64,000 nt of DNA from Azospirillum humicireducens (GTDB lineage Bacteria > Pseudomonadota > Alphaproteobacteria > Azospirillales > Azospirillaceae): NCBI RefSeq assembly GCF_001639105.2, contig NZ_CP015285.1, forward strand, positions 426,501 through 490,500, written 5' to 3'. The notes below the pieces were generated by a model, which was not told where the DNA came from, did no database searches, and saw only the letters and a list, made by a program, of their open reading frames with translations. Positions 9,448 to 17,108 of this stretch are shown here, one piece after another (positions within the stretch are counted from its first letter, which is position 1; the number at the start of each line of letters is the position of its first letter). The position numbers were made by a program, and so were the translations under genes.

Positions 9448-10458
9448 TCATTTCCAAGGCATTTCGGTCCACAGGGTGCGGAACTCGCCGTCCAGCTGCT
9501 TCAGTTCGGCGGCGAAGGCGTCGGGGCCGACGATGCGCAAGGGCTGAAAGGTCTCGCGTGCCTTGGCCTGGAACTCCGGGTCCATCGCGGCCTTGGTGAT
9601 TGCCTCGGTCAGCGTGCTGCGGATGTCGGGCGGCAAGCCCTTCGGGGCGCCGATGCCGCGCATGGACACCATGTCGATGGCATAGCCCTGTTCGCGGAAG
9701 GTCGGCAACTCCGGCGCCATGTCCCACCGCGTCCGGCTCATCACCCCCAGCATGCGCACGGGATCGCCGGCGGCGATCCCACGCAGCCCTTCGCCCAGGT
9801 TCTGGTCGCAGATCTTGGTGTGGGAACCCAACATCGCACGGTAATTCTCGGCGCTGCCGGCGAACGGCACATGGGTCATCCTCACCCTGGCCTGCCGTTC
9901 GAGGAGAAGCATGGCGAGATGGTCGTCGGAACCGATGCCGGTCGAGCCGACGGTAAGCGCGCCAGGATTGCCCTTCGCGAATTCAACCACGTCGGCGACC
10001 GACCGGAACGGGCTGTCGGCACGAACGGTCATCACGCCCGGATCGTCGACGATGTTCACCAGCGGGTCCAGCCGCTCCAGCGCATAGCGCGCCTGCCGTT
10101 CGATCGGGATGGTGATCAGGTTGGGCGTGTTGATGAAGCCGATCGTATAGCCATCCGCTGGGGCGTCGGCGATGGCGGCGAAGCCGATCTCGCCGCCGGC
10201 CCCCGGCCGGTTCAGGATGACGATGCGCCCGCCGCCGAGATGGCGCTCGATGTAGGGTGCCAGCATCCGCGCCGTCACGTCGGTGGAGCCCCCGGCGCCA
10301 TAGGCGACGATCATGGTGATCGGCTTTTCGGGATAGGCGGCCTGCACCGCTGCGGGAGAACCCGCAAGCCACAGCATCAGGGCCGCGAACGCCGCAATCA
10401 GGAAGGACACGGCGCGGCCGCCGGCCATGCGCGGGGGGAGGGGCGCTGCAGTCATCAT
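9448..10458 (-). CDS. tctC: TctC/Bug-family periplasmic substrate-binding protein
   Basis: The protein starts at tandem ATGs (10458, 10455) and has a Sec signal peptide (FLIAAFAALMLWLAGSPAAVQA) followed by the Bug-family mature start AYPEKPITMIVAYGAGGSTDVTARML. Further family marks are VILNRPGAGGEIGFAAIA and VTAELP-like MAPELPTFREQG. Bug proteins bind carboxylates such as citrate or nicotinate and feed the TctA/TctB membrane pair. The tctB and tctA genes lie on the opposite strand across a 351-base gap, so the system is split into two divergent units. No TctD/TctE-type two-component genes adjoin it. Confidence 0.88.
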   Translation of the reverse strand: MMTAAPLPPRMAGGRAVSFLIAAFAALMLWLAGSPAAVQAAYPEKPITMIVAYGAGGSTDVTARMLAPYIERHLGGGRIVILNRPGAGGEIGFAAIADAPADGYTIGFINTPNLITIPIERQARYALERLDPLVNIVDDPGVMTVRADSPFRSVADVVEFAKGNPGALTVGSTGIGSDDHLAMLLLERQARVRMTHVPFAGSAENYRAMLGSHTKICDQNLGEGLRGIAAGDPVRMLGVMSRTRWDMAPELPTFREQGYAIDMVSMRGIGAPKGLPPDIRSTLTEAITKAAMDPEFQAKARETFQPLRIVGPDAFAAELKQLDGEFRTLWTEMPWK

Positions 10459-10809
10459 TCTTTGTCCGATCCTTCGGGTTCCGTTCACGGCCGGGCCGGA
10501 GTTGCCCGCTCTTGATGCGTGTATGATGAAAGTAGGAATGTACCATAGCGGGTAATATGACACAAATCTTATGAAAAATATCTTGAACTTTCCGGTGATG
10601 TTCTCTCCATGACGGCGATGTCCGGTGAGAAGGCGCTCGACGATGGGGTGTCAACCGGTAATAATACAACTGGCGGAGATGGTGCCGGCAGCTGGATCGA
10701 CAGTTCCGGGTGATTTTCTCGGCGCTGCATGCTGCATTGCCCGATGAGGCGGATGTGGCGCCTGGGCCTTCCGCCATCGCATGGCTGAGAAAGCGGACAC
10801 ATCCATCCA
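10459..10809. other. divergent intergenic region between tctC and tctBA
   Basis: This 351-base gap is clearly AT-richer than its surroundings between about 10500 and 10600 (runs such as AATATGACACAAATCTTATG). It must hold the promoters for both tctC (leftward) and tctBA (rightward). I could not fix -35/-10 boxes with confidence and saw no long palindrome that would be an operator. Confidence 0.5.
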
Positions 10810-11286
10810 ATGACACACACCCTGAGATCGCCCCGGCCGGCCGCCCCCCGGCTGAGATCGCCCCAGGATCTCGCGGCCGGACTGCTGCTCAGTGCCATCG
10901 CCCTCGGCGGGCTCTGGCTGGCGCGCGGCTGGGAGGCGGGATCGCTGGCCATGATGCAGGCCGGTTTCTTCCCGCGCCTGGTCTGCTATCTCCTGCTGGC
11001 GGCGGGACTGGCGTCCCTGCTGCGCGGATTGACGGCGGAAGGGCCGGCGACGCTGGCCTGGGCATGGAGGCCGTCGGTTGCCATCACCGTCGCCGTGATC
11101 GCCTTCGCGGCTCTGCTCGACAGGCTGGGTCTGGTGCTCGCCATCCTGGCGCTGATCGGCATCGGCGGATTGGCCGGACGGCCGCTGCGCCCCGGCCCCT
11201 TCACCGCATTGTGGGCCACGCTGGCCACGAGCTGCGTCGCCATCTTTTCCTGGGGGCTGGGCCTGCCGCTCCAGATCTGGCCATGA
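10810..11286 (+). CDS. tctB: TctB-family small membrane subunit
   Basis: A 158-residue protein with four hydrophobic segments (about 21-40, 56-72, 88-105, 108-124 with a fifth short one at the C terminus) fits the TctB small subunit of the tripartite tricarboxylate transporter. The PQDLAAGLLLSAIALGGLWLA start and a GFFPRLVCYLLLAAGL middle are typical. Its TGA stop overlaps the ATG of tctA (11283-11286), so translation is coupled. TctB sequences diverge strongly, and the assignment rests on both its topology and its position immediately before tctA. Confidence 0.85.
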   Translation: MTHTLRSPRPAAPRLRSPQDLAAGLLLSAIALGGLWLARGWEAGSLAMMQAGFFPRLVCYLLLAAGLASLLRGLTAEGPATLAWAWRPSVAITVAVIAFAALLDRLGLVLAILALIGIGGLAGRPLRPGPFTALWATLATSCVAIFSWGLGLPLQIWP

Positions 11287-12785
11287 TGGACGTCCTTGCC
11301 AATCTCTGGCTCGGGCTGGGTGTGTCGGTCGAGCCGATGAACCTGGTCTATTGCTTCCTCGGCGCCCTGATCGGCACGCTGATCGGCGTCCTGCCAGGAC
11401 TGGGGCCGACGGCGACGGTGGCGCTGCTGCTGCCGATCACCTTCTACCTGCCACCGGTGGGGGCGCTGATCATGCTGGCCGGCATCTTCTATGGCGCCCA
11501 GTATGGCGGATCGACCACGGCCATCCTGGTGAAGCTGCCGGGCGAATCCTCCTCCGTCATGACATGTCTGGATGGCAACGCCATGGCGCGGCAGGGGCGC
11601 GGCGGCGTGGCCTTGGCGACGGCGGCGCTGGCCTCGCTGTTCGCGGGCTGCGTCACCACCCTGGTCATCGCGCTGGCCGGTCCGCCGCTGGCCGGAATGG
11701 CGTTGGCCTTCGGCCCTTCGGAATATGTGGCGCTGATGCTGGTCGGCCTGATCGGTGCGGTGACCCTCGCCCATGGCTCGGTGGTGAAGGCGGTGGCGAT
11801 GATCCTGGTCGGGCTTCTGCTGTCGATGGTCGGCACCGACGTCAACTCCGGCCAGATGCGCTTCACCTTCGACATTCCGCAGCTGTATGACGGGCTGGAC
11901 TTCGTGCCGCTGGCGATGGGGTTGTTCGGCCTCGCCGACATCATCATCAACCTGGAGGAGACGGAGGGGCGGGGCATCGAGCCCTCGCCGGTCCACCGGC
12001 TGTGGCCGAGCTGGCAGGACTTCAAGGACGCCTTCCCGGCCACCGTGCGCGGCACGGCGCTGGGCGCCTTCCTGGGCATCCTGCCGGGGGGTGGGGCGAC
12101 GCTCAGCGCCTTCTCCTCCTATGCGCTGGAAAAGAAGGTGGCGCGCGACCCCTCTGCCTTCGGCAAGGGTGCCATCCAGGGCGTCGCCGGGCCGGAGGCT
12201 GCGAACAATGCCGGCGCCCAGGCAAGCTTCATCCCGATGCTGAGCCTTGGCATCCCGTCCAACGCGGTGATGGCGCTGATGATCGGCGCCATGATGATCC
12301 ATGGCATCACGCCGGGGCCGCAGATCATGACCAAGCAGCCGGACCTGTTCTGGGGCATGATCGCCAGCATGCTGGTCGGCAACGTCATGCTGGTGGTGCT
12401 GAACCTGCCGCTGATCGGTCTGTGGGTGCGGCTTCTGCGCGTGCCCTATGCCTATCTGTTCCCGGCGATCCTGGTCTTCTGCTGCATCGGCACCTACAGC
12501 CTGAAGAACGACGTGTTCGATGTGCTGCTGATGGCCGGCTTCGGCGTGTTCGGCTATGTGCTGAAGAAGCTGGATTGCGAGCCGGCGCCGCTGCTGCTCG
12601 GCTTCGTCCTCGGTCCCCTGCTGGAGGAGAATCTGAGCCGCGCCATGCTGCTGTCGCAGGGCGATCCGACTGTCTTCGTCACCCGCCCGATCAGTGCCGG
12701 TCTGATAGCCGTGGCCGCCGGACTGCTGGCCCTCATCCTGCTGCCGGCCTTCCGCCGCCAGCGCGAGGCGGCATTCAAGGACTAG
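11283..12785 (+). CDS. tctA: TctA-family large membrane subunit
   Basis: The 500-residue protein is the large permease of the tripartite tricarboxylate transporter. It carries the family signatures GALIGTLIGVLPGLGPTATV (repeat 1), YGAQYGGSTTAILVKLPGE and, in repeat 2, GAFLGILPGGGATLSAF with AKGAIQGVAGPEAANNA-like sequence and LSLGIPSNAVMALMIGAM. It has about 11-12 membrane segments. The frame is open far upstream, but the real start is the ATG at 11283 (or 11286) overlapping the tctB stop. Import of a carboxylate driven by the ion gradient is expected from the family. A hairpin at 12802-12838 follows the gene. Confidence 0.93.
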   Translation: MMDVLANLWLGLGVSVEPMNLVYCFLGALIGTLIGVLPGLGPTATVALLLPITFYLPPVGALIMLAGIFYGAQYGGSTTAILVKLPGESSSVMTCLDGNAMARQGRGGVALATAALASLFAGCVTTLVIALAGPPLAGMALAFGPSEYVALMLVGLIGAVTLAHGSVVKAVAMILVGLLLSMVGTDVNSGQMRFTFDIPQLYDGLDFVPLAMGLFGLADIIINLEETEGRGIEPSPVHRLWPSWQDFKDAFPATVRGTALGAFLGILPGGGATLSAFSSYALEKKVARDPSAFGKGAIQGVAGPEAANNAGAQASFIPMLSLGIPSNAVMALMIGAMMIHGITPGPQIMTKQPDLFWGMIASMLVGNVMLVVLNLPLIGLWVRLLRVPYAYLFPAILVFCCIGTYSLKNDVFDVLLMAGFGVFGYVLKKLDCEPAPLLLGFVLGPLLEENLSRAMLLSQGDPTVFVTRPISAGLIAVAAGLLALILLPAFRRQREAAFKD

Positions 12786-12801
12786 GCGCCGGGCTGCCCG
12801 C

Positions 12802-12838
12802 AACCGAATCCCGTGGCATCACGCCACAGGATTCGGTT
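12802..12838 (+). terminator. inverted repeat after tctA
   Basis: A 10-bp stem (AACCGAATCC / GGATTCGGTT) with an additional inner CGTGG / CCAC pairing follows the tctA stop by 16 bases. There is no clear T run, so it may be a Rho-independent terminator of reduced strength or an mRNA-stabilising hairpin. Confidence 0.5.
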
Positions 12839-12839
12839 C

Positions 12840-12868
12840 TTGCCGAACAAGATAAAATTTTATATAAA
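12840..12868 (+). promoter_or_regulatory. sigma-70-like promoter for the small membrane protein gene
   Basis: TTGCCG at 12840-12845 and TATAAA at 12863-12868 are separated by 17 bases in the only strongly AT-rich stretch nearby. The spacing is ideal. The gene at 12906 begins about 30 bases after the expected transcription start. Confidence 0.55.
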
Positions 12869-12905
12869 TACACATATACTTGTTCGGGATGATGGGAGCA
12901 GCATC

Positions 12906-13139
12906 ATGGCCGCCAATGCTTGGTTCGGACGTCGGCTGACCGGTGGAGCCATGCGAGCGGCGCTCCGCGAGCATCGCCGCGCAAACGCCCGCAAGCGTGC
13001 GCTGACCCGTGACGTCGCCCGACTGATGCTGGTTGCCTCCGTCCTCGTGCTGGGCGTGCTGGCGGTGGAGATCGGGCGCAAGGCCGTCACCATCATCAGC
13101 CATGGAGCCACCCAGAACTCTGTCGAACTCACCGGCTGA
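12906..13139 (+). CDS. small single-pass membrane protein, unknown function
   Basis: A 77-residue protein with a basic N-terminal half (many Arg in MRAALREHRRANARKRALTR) and one hydrophobic segment near residues 42-60 (LMLVASVLVLGVLAVEI), followed by a short tail. The start at 12906 is supported by a GGGAG ribosome site and by an AT-rich sigma-70-like promoter upstream; an open frame upstream from 12813 overlaps that promoter and is rejected. I do not recognise a family. The basic N terminus suggests it sits N-in with a cytoplasmic face that could contact nucleic acid or lipid head groups, but this is speculative. Confidence 0.6.
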   Translation: MAANAWFGRRLTGGAMRAALREHRRANARKRALTRDVARLMLVASVLVLGVLAVEIGRKAVTIISHGATQNSVELTG

Positions 13140-13148
13140 GCGGACCCT

Positions 13149-13499
13149 TCAGGGCAGGACAACCACGTAACGCTTGGTCGTGGTCGCGACCACCGTCCAG
13201 CTGCCTTGGAAACCCGGTTCGATGACGAAACGGTCGCCAGCCGTGAGTGTCCAGGAGCGGCCATCCTCATGGGCGACGACGCTCTCGCCCTCCAGAATCT
13301 CGCAATACTCCCACTCCTCATAGACGATGCGCCAGGAACCCGGAGTCGAGCGCCAAGTGCCGGCGAACCGCTTGCCGTCGGCCGATTCGTAATCATTCCA
13401 TGTGGTGAAGACCGGGGTTCCGGAGAGGATGCGGTCGGCGGCCGGGGCGCCGGTTTCGGGGGCGATGCCGGCCAGGTCGGGCAGGGGAAGCAGGGTCAT
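13149..13499 (-). CDS. cupin-domain protein
   Basis: A 116-residue single-domain protein of the (R)-ureidoglycolate hydrolase-like/cupin_3 type. The pattern GTWRSTPGSWRIVYEEWEYCEILEGE, then VVAHEDGRSWTLTAGDRFVIEPGFQGSWTV, matches cupin motifs 1 and 2, with Glu replacing some metal-binding His. The role is not known; such proteins bind small ligands or metals in the cytoplasm. Twelve bases separate it from the HAD hydrolase gene upstream on the same strand, so both are probably in one transcript. Confidence 0.75.
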   Translation of the reverse strand: MTLLPLPDLAGIAPETGAPAADRILSGTPVFTTWNDYESADGKRFAGTWRSTPGSWRIVYEEWEYCEILEGESVVAHEDGRSWTLTAGDRFVIEPGFQGSWTVVATTTKRYVVVLP

Positions 13500-13511
13500 C
13501 GATCAGGTTCC

Positions 13512-14237
13512 TCACCAGGCCGACAGCAGTGCGGGCAGGTCGCGCACCGAGTCCAGCCGCCGGTAATGGTCGTCGGGCACCTCGGCCTCTTCATGGGCCC
13601 AGGTGATGGCATAGGGAATATGAACGGCGTGGGCGCCGGTCGCCAGCACCGGCAGGATGTCCGACCGGACCGAGTTGCCGACCATCAGGAAGCGCTCCGG
13701 CTCGATGCCGTGGCGGTTCATCACCCGCCGGTAGGTCGACGGATCCTTCTCGCTGACGATCTCCACCGCGTGGAACAGGTCCGACAGACCGGAGCGGGCA
13801 ATTTTGCTTTCCTGGTCGAACAGGTCGCCCTTGGTGATCAGGACCAGCCGGTAACGCGAAGACAGCGCCTCCACGACCTCCGCCACGCCGGGCAGCAACT
13901 CCACCGGATGGTCCAGCATCGCCTTGCCGAAATCGATCAGGCTTTGCAGGTCGCGGGCGGCGACGTTGCCGTCAGTGACCGCGATCGCCGTCTCGATCAT
14001 CGACAGCACGAAGCCTTTGATGCCGTAACCATAGACCCGGAGATTGGCCCGTTCCGCCTCAAGCAGCCGTCGGTCGAGATCGGTCGGGTCGGCGGCATGG
14101 GCCAGCAGGGCCCGGAAGCGGTCCTGCGTCATCGAGAATAGCGATTCGTTGTGCCACAGCGTGTCGTCTCCATCGAAGCCGATGGTCTCGAAGGTCTGCG
14201 TTCCGGGTGCGCCGCCGGGTCTGTGTATGCCGTTCAT
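13512..14237 (-). CDS. HAD-superfamily hydrolase
   Basis: The 241-residue protein shows the HAD motifs in order: motif I GFDGDDTLW (nucleophile Asp and second Asp of DxDxT), motif II LITKGD (Thr), motif III Lys within SEKD, and motif IV VGNSVRSDI. A helical cap lies between motifs I and II, so it is a class C1 phosphatase-like enzyme acting on an unknown phosphorylated metabolite. It is probably co-transcribed with the downstream cupin. The start ATG at 14237 follows an intergenic region shared with the DUF1127 gene on the other strand. Confidence 0.85.
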   Translation of the reverse strand: MNGIHRPGGAPGTQTFETIGFDGDDTLWHNESLFSMTQDRFRALLAHAADPTDLDRRLLEAERANLRVYGYGIKGFVLSMIETAIAVTDGNVAARDLQSLIDFGKAMLDHPVELLPGVAEVVEALSSRYRLVLITKGDLFDQESKIARSGLSDLFHAVEIVSEKDPSTYRRVMNRHGIEPERFLMVGNSVRSDILPVLATGAHAVHIPYAITWAHEEAEVPDDHYRRLDSVRDLPALLSAW

Positions 14238-14550
14238 TGGAGTATCCGCAGGTCCGCTCGATTCATCAGTAAGCAGAACAATACATGACCCAAGTCAGGT
14301 TGCCTTGTCCAGGGCATGAAGCCGCAGACACCTTCTATTGTTCGACGGGCAAACGGTAAGTATCCGCAATGACGATTTTGCCACAGATCCGTGACATTCA
14401 ATGGCGAGTTCTTCGCTGCCTGCAAAGCGGGCATGTTGCCGCCGGGGGTGGCAACATGGCTCAAAGAAGCATAATTATATTTCCACACAAGGAGGACGTG
14501 ATCGCCGACCGGCGGACCCTCCAAAACAAGACATCTCAGGAATCTCCGTC
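14238..14550. other. divergent intergenic region with a 9-bp inverted repeat
   Basis: This 313-base gap separates the HAD gene (leftward) from the DUF1127 gene (rightward). It contains a perfect inverted repeat CATGTTGCC-N9-GGCAACATG at 14432-14458 and an AT-rich box (ATAATTATATTT) around 14470 that could be a -10 region for the DUF1127 gene. The repeat could be a regulator site or an RNA hairpin. Confidence 0.4.
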
Positions 14551-14763
14551 ATGGCAACCCTTCTGCATTCGGCCGAGACCGGCCACACCACCTCCACCTT
14601 CTCCCATATCGTCGAAATGGCCTCGAACCTGCTGGGCCTGTGGCGCCAGCGCGTTGTGACCCGTCGTGAGCTGGGCTATCTGGACGACCGTATGCTCCAG
14701 GACATCGGCTTCAGCCGCCTGGACGCCGAGCGCGAGATGTCCAAGCCGTTCTGGCGCGAATGA
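14551..14763 (+). CDS. DUF1127 small protein
   Basis: A 70-residue protein whose C-terminal half, LLGLWRQRVVTRRELGYLDDRMLQDIGFSRLDAEREMSKPFW, is the DUF1127 (YjiS-like) signature: an Arg-rich helix then LxxLxDRxLxDIGL-type residues. In other alphaproteobacteria small DUF1127 proteins can bind RNA and influence phosphate, carbon or stress responses. The start ATG at 14551 is preceded by AGGAATC. The frame is open upstream but unlikely to be translated. A very strong bidirectional terminator follows at 14794-14830. Confidence 0.85.
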   Translation: MATLLHSAETGHTTSTFSHIVEMASNLLGLWRQRVVTRRELGYLDDRMLQDIGFSRLDAEREMSKPFWRE

Positions 14764-14793
14764 GCGCTTGTACGCCGGCTGGCGAACGCACTG

Positions 14794-14830
14794 AAAAAGG
14801 CCGCTTCCGTTGATCGGAAGCGGCCTTTTT
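14794..14830. terminator. strong intrinsic terminator after the DUF1127 gene
   Basis: A near-perfect 16-bp stem (AAAAAGGCCGCTTCCG / CGGAAGCGGCCTTTTT) with a five-base loop is flanked by an A run and a T run. It should therefore terminate transcription from either side. Confidence 0.9.
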
Positions 14831-14883
14831 CTTTGTCCGACGCGCCAGCTGCCCAATGAGTGGGCTGCTTAAAAAATAGCCGG

Positions 14884-14931
14884 TGAAAAATGAAAGGCCC
14901 GCCGCCGGATTGAACCGGCAGACGGGCCTTT
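14884..14931 (-). terminator. intrinsic terminator of the ornithine decarboxylase gene
   Basis: On the reverse strand the stem AAAGGCCCG / CGGGCCTTT encloses an inner GCCGG / CCGGC pairing and is followed by TCATTTTTC. It lies about 45 bases after the decarboxylase stop codon. Confidence 0.8.
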
Positions 14932-14977
14932 TCTTGCACCAACCGGGAAAAGGGCAGGGCACCGCCCCGCCGCCTCC

Positions 14978-16114
14978 TCAGATGCAGTAATGCTGCAGCG
15001 GTGCGAAGCCGTTGAAGCAGACGGCCGAGTAGGTCGTGGTGTACGCACCGGTGGCATGGATGCGCACGCGGTCGCCGGCCTTCAGACCCATCGGCATCTT
15101 GTAGTCGGCACGCTCATACAGCACGTCGGCGCTGTCACAGGTCGGGCCGGCCAGGATCACCGCCTCACGGTCGTCGTCCGGCTCGTCGCCCAGCACCTCG
15201 ATCGGGTATTGGATTGCTTCGTCCATCGTCTCGGCCAGACCGCCGAACTTGCCGATGTCCAGATAGACCCAGCGCTTGGTGTCCTCGGCCGACTTGCGCG
15301 AGACCAGGACCACTTCGCTCTCGATGATGCCGGCACTGCCGACCATGCCGCGGCCCGGCTCCACGATGGTTTCCGGCAGATGGTTGCCGAAATGGGTGCG
15401 CAGCGAGTCGAAGATCGCCTGGCCGTAGGCGGTGCATTCCGGCACGTCGGTGCGGTAGCGGGTGGGGAAGCCGCCGCCCAGGTTGATCATGCCCAGATCG
15501 ACGCCCAGCACCTCAAGCTCGCGGAACAGCTGCGCCACCTGGAAGATGGCGTGGTCCCACTGCATCAGGTCCTTCTGCTGCGAGCCGACATGGAACGACA
15601 CGCCATAGGGCTGCACGTTCATGTCGCGGGCCTTCAGCAGCAGCTCGCGCGCCATCGTCAGGTCGCAGCCGAACTTGCGCGACAGCGGCCATTCGGCGCC
15701 CTCGCCCGAGGTCAGGATGCGGCAGAAAACGCGGGCGCCGGGGGCGGCGCGCTCGATCTTCTCCAGTTCCGGCTCGCTGTCGAAGGCGAACAGGCGCACG
15801 CCCAGCTCGAAGGCGCGGCGGATGTCGCCTTCCTTCTTGATGGTGTTGCCGAAGGAGATGCGGTCCGGGGTGGCGCCGGCCGCCAGCGCCATCTGGATTT
15901 CCGGGACCGAGGCGCAGTCGAAGGCCGAGCCGAGACGGGCCAGCAGGCTGAGGATTTCCGCGGCCGGGTTCGCCTTCACCGCATAGAAGATGCGGGCGTC
16001 GGGCAGGGCGTCGTGCAGATCGTTGTAGTTCTGCTCGACCACGTCCAGATCGATGACGAGGCAAGGGGTCTGCGGGCGCTGCTCTTCGAAAAAGCGCGCA
16101 ATCTTCTGGGTCAT
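14978..16114 (-). CDS. ornithine (lysine/ornithine) decarboxylase, fold-III PLP enzyme
   Basis: This 378-residue enzyme belongs to the alanine-racemase-fold Orn/DAP/Arg decarboxylases. It has the PLP lysine in FYAVKANP (about residue 48), FGCDLTMA, YGVSFHVGSQQ, MINLGGGFPTRY, EPGRGMVG, and the second active-site segment GPTCDSADVLYE, whose Cys protonates the quinonoid. The short length and eukaryote-like motifs fit ODC or lysine/ornithine decarboxylase of alphaproteobacteria, which makes putrescine (and cadaverine). The preceding 440 bases carry a putative leader ORF with hairpins (see 16210-16332), suggesting polyamine or ornithine feedback. A strong terminator follows. Confidence 0.92.
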   Translation of the reverse strand: MTQKIARFFEEQRPQTPCLVIDLDVVEQNYNDLHDALPDARIFYAVKANPAAEILSLLARLGSAFDCASVPEIQMALAAGATPDRISFGNTIKKEGDIRRAFELGVRLFAFDSEPELEKIERAAPGARVFCRILTSGEGAEWPLSRKFGCDLTMARELLLKARDMNVQPYGVSFHVGSQQKDLMQWDHAIFQVAQLFRELEVLGVDLGMINLGGGFPTRYRTDVPECTAYGQAIFDSLRTHFGNHLPETIVEPGRGMVGSAGIIESEVVLVSRKSAEDTKRWVYLDIGKFGGLAETMDEAIQYPIEVLGDEPDDDREAVILAGPTCDSADVLYERADYKMPMGLKAGDRVRIHATGAYTTTYSAVCFNGFAPLQHYCI

Positions 16115-16187
16115 CGAGGTCTCCTGGGACGCAAGATGATGGAACGGAACGGGTGAAGTCGGGGGGAACGGAGCGGCCGGGCGGGCC

Positions 16188-16262
16188 GATCAGCAAGTTA
16201 AAAAGCTGATCAGGCGCTCAGGCCGCCAATACTGGATTGCCCCGTACAGAACCCTGTTCTGT
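16188..16262 (-). promoter_or_regulatory. two hairpins in the ornithine decarboxylase leader RNA
   Basis: On the reverse strand, a 7-bp stem with a three-base loop (ACAGAAC-N3-GTTCTGT, 16246-16262) falls inside the leader ORF. A second 7-bp stem (GATCAGC-N10-GCTGATC, 16188-16211) starts within the ORF's stop codon. The arrangement could let a ribosome stalled near the end of the leader ORF change the fold of the RNA ahead of the decarboxylase. Confidence 0.45.
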
Positions 16263-16332
16263 CCGTATGGTCCAGGAGCGGCAGATTTCGGAGACGGGTG
16301 AGCACGCGCCCACCCACAACAACATCAACCAT
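16210..16332 (-). CDS. putative 40-residue leader peptide of ornithine decarboxylase
   Basis: An ORF of 40 codons starts with ATG at 16332 four bases after a perfect ribosome site (GGAGGT at 16337-16342). It ends with TGA at 16210-16212, about 95 bases before the decarboxylase start. The peptide begins MVDVVVGGRVLTRLRNLPLL and is Arg-containing; a hairpin lies inside its last third and another covers its stop codon. In E. coli an Arg-rich leader peptide (SpeFL) senses ornithine and controls the speF decarboxylase gene; a 'speF' leader RNA motif is also known in alphaproteobacteria. That this ORF works the same way is inference from layout, not sequence identity. Confidence 0.45.
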   Translation of the reverse strand: MVDVVVGGRVLTRLRNLPLLDHTDRTGFCTGQSSIGGLSA

Positions 16333-16553
16333 CGTAACCTCCAAGTCGCCGCCTTGTTTAAGGGACGGTCGGGGATCACGCGTTACGTCGTTGCATAACC
16401 ACATCTCGGAGACGCCGAGGGGCGGGCCAGCGGCACGTGCGCTTGCGAGTTCGCGTTACATAGATCCAACGCGATCGATTGCAAAGTGAAAAATGCCCTG
16501 TGCCCCAAAAAAGTGGCAGACCGTTTGAGGGGGCAAAAAACCGGAGTGATTTC

Positions 16554-17108
16554 ATGGGCTTGACGATGGTTCTGACGGTGGGGGAGATCGGATTGCGGCT
16601 GCTGGCTGCAGCCTTTTGCGGTGCGTTGCTTGGGCTTGACCGCGAGATGCGCGGCAAGGCGGCCGGCTTGCGCACGCATACGCTGATTTCCATCAGCTGC
16701 GCCCTGACGACTCTGGTGGCGCTGGAGCTCTATGCCGGGCTGCACGCCGGCGGCGACGAGCGGCCGAGCGACCCGGTGCGAGTCATCCAGGGGGTGGCCC
16801 AGGCGGTCGGTTTCATCAGCGCCGGCGTGATGTTCCGCTCCGGCGACAGCGTGCGCGGGGCGACCACTGCCGCGGTGATCTGGGTGGCGGGCGGGCTGGG
16901 CATCGCCTGCGGTGCCGGATACTACCTGCTGGCGGGAATGGCTCTGGCCCTGTGCCTGATGGTGACGATCCTGTTCACCGTCCTGATGGACCGCTTCCCG
17001 CAGTTCGGCAAGGAGGACGAGGAGGACGGCCGCAAGGCGCAGCAGCGCCGCCGCACCGTCCGCCGGGGCCGGATCAGGCGGATCGCCCGCCCTGCGCCGC
17101 CGGGATGA
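16554..17108 (+). CDS. MgtC/SapB-family membrane protein
   Basis: A 184-residue membrane protein with the MgtC/SapB signature LLGLDREMRGKAAGLRTHTLISISCALTTL, then GVAQAVGFISAGVMFRSGDSVRGATTAAVIWVAGGLGIACGAGYY. It has five predicted hydrophobic segments and a very basic C-terminal tail (KAQQRRRTVRRGRIRRI). It lacks the long C-terminal ACT-like domain of Salmonella MgtC. Family members affect magnesium adaptation or ATP synthase activity. The start at 16554 follows GGAG. Its last 35 bases overlap the end of the convergent Bcr/CflA gene. Confidence 0.85.
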   Translation: MGLTMVLTVGEIGLRLLAAAFCGALLGLDREMRGKAAGLRTHTLISISCALTTLVALELYAGLHAGGDERPSDPVRVIQGVAQAVGFISAGVMFRSGDSVRGATTAAVIWVAGGLGIACGAGYYLLAGMALALCLMVTILFTVLMDRFPQFGKEDEEDGRKAQQRRRTVRRGRIRRIARPAPPG

